A stretch of 13,479 nt of DNA from an uncultured Bacteroidales bacterium (lineage in GTDB: Bacteria; Bacteroidota; Bacteroidia; Bacteroidales; F082): NCBI GenBank assembly GCA_937902805.1, contig CALEMB010000013.1, forward strand, positions 1-13,479. The letters run 5' to 3'. Position 1 is the first letter of the stretch. Every line of letters begins with the position of its first letter. The notes below the pieces were generated by a model. It had not been told where the DNA came from and searched no databases. It saw only the letters and a list, made by a program, of their open reading frames with translations. Made by a program: the position numbers and the translations under genes. Below, piece after piece: positions 6,752-13,200 of the stretch.

Positions 6752-7030
6752 TTATCTAATTTCCATAAAATCATCATATTTCCCTGCCGCCTCCACCGCC
6801 TCAATCTTCATATCCACAATATATGAATAAGGTGTACCTTCGCCGCAGAGCAGGGTGAAGCGTTCGAGGTCCGTTTCCTCGCCTTCGGCCACGATGTGTA
6901 CGCTACCATCGGCATGGTCATTCTCCACATAGCCCACTACGTTACATTGCAACCCATAGCGGTGCACATAACGTCGGAAACCCACGTTGAACACACGGCC
7001 GTAAATCCTTATTTCGTAGGCTTTTGTCAT
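6752..7030 (-). CDS. Acylphosphatase
   Basis: This 92-residue protein would hydrolyse acyl phosphates such as acetyl phosphate or 1,3-bisphosphoglycerate in the cytoplasm. The start is the ATG at 7028-7030; the longer in-frame ATG at 7180 would add 50 residues of low-quality, His/Arg-rich sequence that only shadows the DUF493 gene. The family signature is visible as GRVFNVGFRRYVHRYG at 11-26, with the phosphate-binding Arg19, and GYVENDHADGSVHIVAEG with the catalytic Asn37. The loop reads VFNVGFR where the usual form is VQGVGFR, and there is one extra residue between Asn37 and the DGSV turn. Its ATG overlaps the DUF493 stop as ATGA, so the two are translationally coupled. Length is typical (about 90-100 residues). 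Confidence 0.9.
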   Translation of the reverse strand: MTKAYEIRIYGRVFNVGFRRYVHRYGLQCNVVGYVENDHADGSVHIVAEGEETDLERFTLLCGEGTPYSYIVDMKIEAVEAAGKYDDFMEIR

Positions 7031-7296
7031 AGGGCGAATTTGATTTCTGGCACTTGCTTCAAGGCTTCGTAGACAGCGTTCATCTGTTCTTGACTTTCGA
7101 TGTCGATGTTGTAGGTGTAGGTGATGTAGCTGCCTTTGGCACTGGCTCGGGCGCTCACAAAACTGTGTACCGCACGACATTCGCTGAACATGCGGCTGAT
7201 GTTGGCTTTGCTCTCTTCGATGGGGATGACGGCCGCCACGATGACCTTGATGTCGAAGTTTTGCGGAAAGATGAGTTTTTCTTCTTTTTCGTTCAT
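7027..7296 (-). CDS. DUF493 family protein (YbeD-like)
   Basis: This 89-residue protein has the layout of the DUF493 ACT-like fold: FPQNFDIKVIVAAV near the start, a central SARASAKGSYITYTYNIDI strand pair at about 49-67, and EQMNAVYEALKQVPEIKFAL at the end. The family is widespread and its function is not established. The ATG at 7294-7296 lies 21 bases from a TATTTTTG promoter element read on the minus strand (7317-7324). It is the first gene of the minus-strand block, and its TGA overlaps the acylphosphatase ATG. It faces the S4-domain gene divergently across about 90 bases. Confidence 0.88.
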   Translation of the reverse strand: MNEKEEKLIFPQNFDIKVIVAAVIPIEESKANISRMFSECRAVHSFVSARASAKGSYITYTYNIDIESQEQMNAVYEALKQVPEIKFAL

Positions 7297-7316
7297 GATA
7301 GTGACGCTTTAAAAAG

Positions 7317-7324
7317 CAAAAATA
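7317..7324 (-). promoter_or_regulatory. -7 element for the DUF493-acylphosphatase unit
   Basis: The minus strand reads TATTTTTG, matching TAnnTTTG, 21 bases from the DUF493 ATG. I could not see a good TTTG at -33. It forms the left half of a divergent promoter region with the element at 7367-7374. Confidence 0.5.
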
Positions 7325-7366
7325 CGAATTTCCGTCGAGGAAAACAGGTTTTTGCTCCGTTTTTGC

Positions 7367-7374
7367 TATTTTTG
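7367..7374 (+). promoter_or_regulatory. -7 element for the S4-domain gene
   Basis: The plus strand reads TATTTTTG, matching TAnnTTTG, only 13 bases before the ATG at 7388. The transcript would start near 7378-7381, leaving a very short leader. No TTTG is found at the usual -33 spacing; one TTTTTG lies too close, at 7349-7354. Confidence 0.5.
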
Positions 7375-7387
7375 CGGAAAAAAATAA

Positions 7388-7633
7388 ATGACTATGGCAA
7401 GAAAACTCAATAGAATCGAATTCACCCTTCGCGAGGGCGAAGACTTCATCCCCCTTATTTCATTGCTCAAAGCCTGCGATGTGGTGTATTCAGGTGCTGA
7501 GGCTCAAGAAGTTGTCTCTGCGGGTATGGTACTCCGCAATGGCGAGGTGGAAACCCGCAAACGGGCGAAGATTACTGCCGGGGAAATCATTGTTTTTGAG
7601 AATTATGAAATCCTTGTTGAGGGATGGGATTAA
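7388..7633 (+). CDS. Small S4-domain RNA-binding protein (YbcJ-like)
   Basis: This 81-residue protein is almost entirely one S4 domain, with LISLLKACDVVYSGAEAQEVV helix-turn-helix at about 23-43 followed by VLRNGEVETRKRAKITAGEIIVF at about 48-70. The NGEVETRKR stretch is characteristic of the YbcJ/YaaA-type stand-alone S4 proteins, which bind structured RNA, likely ribosomal. The first ATG (7388) gives MTMARKL; the ATG at 7394 giving MARKL is an equally good start and would leave a longer leader after the -7 element. It is divergent from the DUF493 gene and appears monocistronic; I saw no T-tailed hairpin terminator after it. The exact RNA target cannot be told. Confidence 0.85.
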   Translation: MTMARKLNRIEFTLREGEDFIPLISLLKACDVVYSGAEAQEVVSAGMVLRNGEVETRKRAKITAGEIIVFENYEILVEGWD

Positions 7634-7768
7634 GCAAAAAAACGACTTTTTGGTTGGTAAAATTGTTAAAAATATACGAAATGCTCATATTTTATTGGTT
7701 TTTTGTGGGTTGTAAAAGAAAAATTACTACTTTTGCGCGCTGAATACTTAACCTAAATACTTTTATTT
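7634..7768 (+). other. AT-rich leader region before the first large secreted-protein gene
   Basis: This 135-base gap holds the promoter described at 7702-7735. The CAAAAA...TTTTTG symmetry at its start is too weak to call a terminator. Nothing else coding or RNA-like was seen. Confidence 0.5.
7702..7735 (+). promoter_or_regulatory. Bacteroidetes-type promoter of the first repeat protein
   Basis: A TTTG at 7702-7705 (-33) and TACTTTTG at 7728-7735 (-7) are 22 bases apart, close to the Bacteroides consensus arrangement. Transcription would start near 7740, giving a leader of about 27 bases before the ATG at 7769. It is the best-formed vegetative promoter in the window. Confidence 0.65.
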
Positions 7769-10174
7769 ATGAAAAAATGGATTTTACTTGGAGTGTTTTT
7801 GGCCTTTGTGTGTGCCAATGCTCATCCGAACACGGTAGCCTGTAACAATGAGACAGGCGATGAATTAATCATGAGTGGCGTCGCTTCCAATGCTGCTCCC
7901 GAAGTTACCTATTACATAGGTGTGTCGTCTAATCCCACTATCGGTGGAACGACTACTGGAGCAGGTAACTATGAGAACGGAGCGATTTGTACCTTGACGG
8001 CCACGCCTAGTCCTGGCTACACGTTTACCAATTGGACTGAAGACGGTAACCCGCAAACAAGCAATCCTGTTTATAGTTTCACTGTAACAGAGAGTCGTAA
8101 TTTGGTGGCCAATTTCGTTGCATCGTCTTACACGATTTCCGCCTATGCCGACCCGTTTATTGGTGGTTCGGTAGTAGGTGCGGGAACCTATGGCTATCAA
8201 CAAACCTGCACTTTGACAGCAACGGCCAGTCAAGGCTATAATTTCGTTTGCTGGACTGAAAATGGTGCTAATGTGTCGAGCAATCCCACTTACAGTTTTA
8301 CTGTGACTGCAGACCGTAACTTGGTGGCCACTTTCACGGAACAGACTTTTGTCATTTCCACTATGGTCAATCCGACCAATGCTGGTACTGTGAGTGGAGC
8401 AGGCACTTATTCTTATAACCAGTCTTGTACTGTGACTGCGATTCCTGAAACAGGATACAATTTTATGTATTGGTCAGAAAACGGCGTTCCTGTATCAAAT
8501 GATGCCTCTTATACTTTTACTGTGACCGCTCCTCGTAATTTGGTGGCCGAATTTACTCGCAAGATTTATGTTATTTCCGCTACGGTGAATCCCACAGAGG
8601 CAGGTGTTGTTACGGGTACAGCATCTTATGCTTTCGAGGCAATTTGCACTTTGACTGCCACACCAAACGAAGGCTATGCTTTTGTCAATTGGACTGAGAA
8701 TGGTTATCCTGTTTCGAACGAACCCACTTACGAATTTTCGGTGACGGGTAACCGCAATCTGGTGGCTAACTTCACTGTGGCAAGTTATCAGATCTCCGTG
8801 ACCGTCAATCCTACGATTGGAGGTTCAGTCAATGGCGCTGGAACATACCTCTATGGCCATAATTGCACTTTGACTGCGATTGCTAACCCACACTATACTT
8901 TCCAGAATTGGACAGATGAAAACGACCAAATTGTCTCCTATAGCCCCACTTATAGCTTTACTGTCACAGGACCTTGCAATTTGGTTGCCAATTTTGCTTC
9001 CGAAATCTACACGGTGTCGGTTACTGCCAACCCGGAAGTTGGAGGATTCGTTGATGGCGACGATGAGTATTATTATGGACAGCAGTGCGCCGTGACCGCT
9101 GTGGCGAATTTAGGCTATACTTTTGAGAATTGGACAGAGAATGATGAAGTAGTGACAAGCAACTCTACATACGAATTTTCGGTGACCTCCGATCGCAATT
9201 TGGTAGCTAACTTCACCCACAACGAATATGATATTGATGTGGATGTGGAACCTGGTGGGTCAGTTGTGGGTCCTGGCGTGTATTTTTATGGAGATACCTG
9301 CAACCTTGTGGCAATACCTGATGAATGTTATGTATTTGTGGGCTGGTATGAAAACGGTGCTTTGATTTCAACCGACCCCGAATACAGCTTTGTCGTGGAT
9401 GGAGATCATAATATTACGGCTCAGTTCCAAGCCATACAATACCAACTCAGCGTTGCTGTAAATGATACTATCATGGGCGAAGGTTATGCTGAAATTGATG
9501 GAGAGATTTACTTAAGTTGCGATACTTGCTTCGTAACTGTCAATTGTGGAGATATTTGCACTATTACCGCCATACCTACTGAAGAGTTTTATCATTTTGA
9601 TTATTGGCTTGATGGGAATGGCGATGTTTTCTCAACGGATTCAGTATATTCGTTTGTGATAAGTCAGGACTATGCTTTGACAGCTGTCTTCAGCAAGACT
9701 ATGTATAACGTGAATCCTGAGATTTATCCCGAGGGAGCAGGCGAAGTGACTGGAGATATTGGTTTCCATGAATATGGCGACACCGTCACCATTTGCGCCC
9801 ATGCATTCGAGAATTACTATTTCGAGCATTGGATTGTGAACGATACGCTGATTGTGGAAGACTCTTGCTATACCTTTGTGGTATATGGAGAGAATCACAT
9901 TATCGCTAGTTTCTACTTTGACGATGCCGTGAGCGAGTCATTGTCTTCAACGATTGCCCTTTATCCTAACCCGGCTTACGATGCAGTGCAGATTGAAGGT
10001 GAGGATATCAATAGGGTGAGAGTGTACAATGTGTATGGTCAGCTGATGGATATGGTTGAGGTGAGAAATCAATCGACCATTAGACTGGAAGTTGGTCATT
10101 ACCCGTCGGGAACTTATATCCTGATGCTGGATACCGATTTGGGTACTGCAGCCAAGCGCTTCGTGAAGCAATAA
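7769..10174 (+). CDS. Secreted InlB/Flg_new-type repeat protein with T9SS sorting domain (first paralogue, 9 repeats)
   Basis: This 801-residue protein has a signal peptide (MKKWILLGVFLAFVCANA, about 1-18), a short linker, nine beta repeats of about 70-88 residues (about 48-715) and a C-terminal type IX secretion sorting domain (about 729-801: IALYPNPAYDAVQIEG, then VRVYNVYGQLMD, then LEVGHYPSGTYILML and KRFVKQ). Each repeat follows the divergent InlB-B/Flg_new pattern: a (V/I)NPxxGGxVxGAGTY opening, CTLTATP, GYxFxNWTENG, and YxFTVTxxRNLVANF. Repeats 7-9 are the most divergent and acidic; repeat 8 is longest and has four Cys (CDTC, NCGDIC). Cargo of this kind crosses the outer membrane through T9SS and is released or lipid-anchored after tail cleavage. 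No catalytic domain is visible, so a surface adhesin, filler or scaffold role is only inferred. A close paralogue follows after 42 bases. Confidence 0.92.
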   Translation: MKKWILLGVFLAFVCANAHPNTVACNNETGDELIMSGVASNAAPEVTYYIGVSSNPTIGGTTTGAGNYENGAICTLTATPSPGYTFTNWTEDGNPQTSNPVYSFTVTESRNLVANFVASSYTISAYADPFIGGSVVGAGTYGYQQTCTLTATASQGYNFVCWTENGANVSSNPTYSFTVTADRNLVATFTEQTFVISTMVNPTNAGTVSGAGTYSYNQSCTVTAIPETGYNFMYWSENGVPVSNDASYTFTVTAPRNLVAEFTRKIYVISATVNPTEAGVVTGTASYAFEAICTLTATPNEGYAFVNWTENGYPVSNEPTYEFSVTGNRNLVANFTVASYQISVTVNPTIGGSVNGAGTYLYGHNCTLTAIANPHYTFQNWTDENDQIVSYSPTYSFTVTGPCNLVANFASEIYTVSVTANPEVGGFVDGDDEYYYGQQCAVTAVANLGYTFENWTENDEVVTSNSTYEFSVTSDRNLVANFTHNEYDIDVDVEPGGSVVGPGVYFYGDTCNLVAIPDECYVFVGWYENGALISTDPEYSFVVDGDHNITAQFQAIQYQLSVAVNDTIMGEGYAEIDGEIYLSCDTCFVTVNCGDICTITAIPTEEFYHFDYWLDGNGDVFSTDSVYSFVISQDYALTAVFSKTMYNVNPEIYPEGAGEVTGDIGFHEYGDTVTICAHAFENYYFEHWIVNDTLIVEDSCYTFVVYGENHIIASFYFDDAVSESLSSTIALYPNPAYDAVQIEGEDINRVRVYNVYGQLMDMVEVRNQSTIRLEVGHYPSGTYILMLDTDLGTAAKRFVKQ
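7910..9914 (+). repeat. Array of nine in-frame beta repeats in the first paralogue
   Basis: Repeats start at the residues YYIGVSSNP, SYTISAYAD, TFVISTMVN, IYVISATVN, SYQISVTVN, IYTVSVTAN, EYDIDVDVE, QYQLSVAVN and MYNVNPEIY. The first six are about 72-74 residues and share CTLTA and NLVA(N/T/E)F; the seventh is about 71, the eighth about 88 and the ninth about 74. Copies are well diverged at DNA level compared with those in the second gene. Confidence 0.85.
9181..10161 (+). repeat. Direct repeat, copy 1 (3' end of first paralogue)
   Basis: This 981-base block matches 12499-13479 without a gap at an offset of 3318 bases. It encodes the last three repeats and the sorting domain. Hand counting gives 12 differences in the final 221 bases and about 31 amino-acid differences over the 312 residues from 9224. 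Confidence 0.88.
9953..10171 (+). other. T9SS type A C-terminal sorting domain region (first paralogue)
   Basis: These 73 codons encode the Por_Secre_tail pattern: LYPNPAYDAVQI, VRVYNVYGQLM, LEVGHYPSGTYIL and a final KRFVKQ. The signal directs outer membrane translocation by the T9SS and is normally removed by the PorU sortase. No T9SS machinery genes are in the window. Confidence 0.88.
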
Positions 10175-10181
10175 GAGTATC

Positions 10182-10189
10182 TAATTTTG
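10182..10189 (+). promoter_or_regulatory. -7 element for the second repeat protein
   Basis: TAATTTTG matches TAnnTTTG and lies 7 bases after the stop of the first paralogue and 27 bases before the ATG of the second. The -33 region would fall in the conserved 3' end of the first gene and shows only a weak TTCG. It suggests that the second gene can be transcribed on its own as well as by readthrough. Confidence 0.5.
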
Positions 10190-10216
10190 CCACGTAAAAT
10201 CAACAAATTTATTTTT

Positions 10217-13200
10217 ATGCGTAAAACTCTTTTATTCCTTGGGATGATTTTGGCTCTAGTATGTGCCAATGCCCATGCTGAAAACCATGAATTGAGCACC
10301 AATAATGTGATGAGTATGGTCACGGACATGGTGCAAGATGACGGACCTTATTACATTGGTGTGACATCGAACCCTACAATTGGCGGAGCGACAACGGGTG
10401 CGGGTGATTATGAAAGTGGTCAAACCTGCACTTTGACTGCCACACCCAATCAAGGCTATACTTTTGCCAATTGGACTGAGAACGGCGTTCCACAAACGAG
10501 CGACCCCGTTTATAGTTTCACGGTGATCGAGAGCCGCGATTTGGTGGCCAACTTCGTTCCATCGTACTACAACATCTCGGCATATGCCGACCCGTATGTT
10601 GGCGGTTCGGTGGTGGGTGCAGCAACCTATGGATACCTACAGACATGCACCTTGACGGCAACGGCTAACCCTGGTTACGCCTTTTTATGCTGGACCGAAA
10701 ACGGTACCAGTGTGTCAAGCAGTCCCACTTATAGCTTTACCGTGACTGCAAACCGTGATTTGGTCGCCGTTTTCGTGGCACAGGATCTTGTTATTTCTGT
10801 CACTATTAACCCGACCAATGCCGGTTCGGTGAGCGGTGCAGGTGCCTATTCTTTCAACCAGCCTTGCACTTTGGTTGCCACGCCTGCGACGGGATACGAT
10901 TTCATTTGCTGGAAAGAAAATGGTGCTAATGTGTCGAGCAATCCCACTTACAGTTTCACTGTCACGGCACCGCGCAATCTAGTGGCACAATTCGCTCCCA
11001 AGTCCTTTGCTGTCTCTGTAACGGTTAATCCGTCTGCAAGCGGCACTATTGCTGGTACCGGCACTTATAGTTATGGACAAACTTGCACTTTGGTTGCTAC
11101 TCCTAACGCGGGTTATACCTTTGTCAACTGGACGGAGAACGGAGAAGTTGTCTCGACGGAGGCCACCTATGAGTTTACTGTGACGGGCAATTGCAACCTT
11201 GTGGCCAACTTTACTTTGAAAAGCTATGAAATTTCCGCCTCTATGAATCCCACCATTGGCGGTTCAGTAACAGGTGCCGGTACCTACCTTTATGGCCAGA
11301 CCTGCACCATGGTTGCCACTCCCGCCACGGGTTATACCTTTGTCAACTGGACGGAGAACGGACAAGTTGTCTCGACGGAAGCCACCTATGAGTTTACTGT
11401 GACTCATAACCACAACCTTGTGGCCCATTTTGAGCTTCAATCCCTTGTCATCTCCGCTACGGTCACCCCGACAAATTCTGGTATAGTAAGTGGCGCAGGT
11501 ACCTACCTTTATGGTCAGACATGCACTCTGACAGCCACTCCCGCTACGGGTTATACCTTTGTCAACTGGACGGAGAACGGACAAATTGTCTCTACGGAAG
11601 CCACCTATGTGTTTACTGCGACGGGCAACCGCAACCTTGTGGCTCATTTCACGCTTCAATCCATTGTCATCTCCGCTACGGTCATCCCGACAAATTCTGG
11701 TATGGTGATTGGTACGGGTACCTATTCCTATGGTGAGACATGCACTCTGACCGCCACTCCTGTAACGGGTTACGAGTTCGTTTGCTGGAAAGAAAACGGC
11801 GTTATTGTATCTATTGATGAAACTTATAGTTTCACTGTCACAGCTCCCCGAAATCTGGTGGCTCAATTCGCTATCAAGGCTTTCCTTGTTTCAGCAACTG
11901 TTAATCCGGCAGAAAGTGGCACTGTCACTGGAACTGGAACTGGCACCTTCGACTATGGACAGACTTGCACTTTGACTGCCACTCCCAACGCTGGCTATAC
12001 CTTTGTCAACTGGACGGAGAACGGTCAAATTGTCTCTACGGGAGCCATCTATGAGTTTACTGTTACGGGCAACCGTGCCCTTGTGGCCAATTTCTCTATC
12101 AACAGCTATTTGGTGTCCGTTTCCGCCAATCCCACTGCCGGTGGTACGGTCGGTGGCGGTGGCAACTATCAGTATGGTCAAACCTGCACGGTGACGGCTG
12201 AATCCAATACGGGCTATACCTTTATCAATTGGACTGATAATGGTGTGCAAGTGTCAAGCAACTCCACATACGAGTTCACGGTAACAGGCAACCGCACTTT
12301 GGTGGCCAATTTCTCTGCCAACCCCTATATCATTATTGTCGCTGTGGATCCTGAAGAAGGCGGTACAGCTACTGGGGCTGGTGGTTATGAGTATGGCCAG
12401 ACCTGCAGCTTAAGTGCTATTCCTGGCACGGGCTATCATTTCGTCAATTGGACAGAAAATGGTGCGCAAGTCGAAAGCGATTCGATTTATGAGTTTACGG
12501 TGACCTCCAATCGCAATTTGGTAGCTCACTTCACCCTCAACGAATATGATGTTGATGTGGATGTGGATCCAGGTGGGTCGATTGTGGGTCCTGGTGTGTA
12601 TTTCTATGGAGATACCTGCAACCTTGTGGCAACACCTGATGAATGTTATGCATTTATGGGCTGGTATGAAAACGGCGCTTTGATTTCAGCTGAACCCGAA
12701 TACAGCTTTGTCGTGGAAGGAAATCATAATATTACGGCTCAATTCCAAGCCATACAATATCAACTCAGCATTGCTGTGAATGATACTATCATGGGCGAAG
12801 GCTTTGCCGAAATTGATGGAGAGATTTACTTCAGTTGCGATACTTGCTTCATTACTGTCAATTGTGGCGACACTTGCACCATCACCGCCATACCTAATGA
12901 GACGTATTATCATTTTGATTATTGGCTTGATGGGAATGGCGATATTTTTTCACTAGATTCAGTATATTCGTTTGTGATGGATCAGGACTATGCTTTGACA
13001 GCTGTCTTCAGCAAGATGATGTATAACGTGGATGCTGAGATTTATCCTGAGGGAGCAGGCGAAGTGACAGGAGATGTTGGTTTCCATTTCTATGGCGACA
13101 CCGTCACCATTTGCGCCCATGCATACGAGAATTACTATTTCGAGCATTGGATTGTGAACGATACGCTGATTGTGGAAGACTCGTGCTATACCTTCGTGGT

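Noticed and set aside
7031..7180. Upstream extension of the acylphosphatase to an ATG at 7180.
   Set aside because: The extra 50 residues only shadow the DUF493 gene; the ATGA overlap at 7027-7030 gives a normal 92-residue enzyme.
7636..7660. CAAAAA/TTTTTG symmetry after the S4 gene considered as a terminator.
   Set aside because: The stem would be A-T only and very weak; no GC-rich hairpin with a T-tract is present.
11264..12250. Long minus-strand open frames of 200 and 119 residues inside the second repeat gene.
   Set aside because: They mirror the repeats in an antisense frame (recurring SACLTI..TRTNHHTRIC-like words) and lie under a continuous plus-strand frame with signal peptide and sorting domain.
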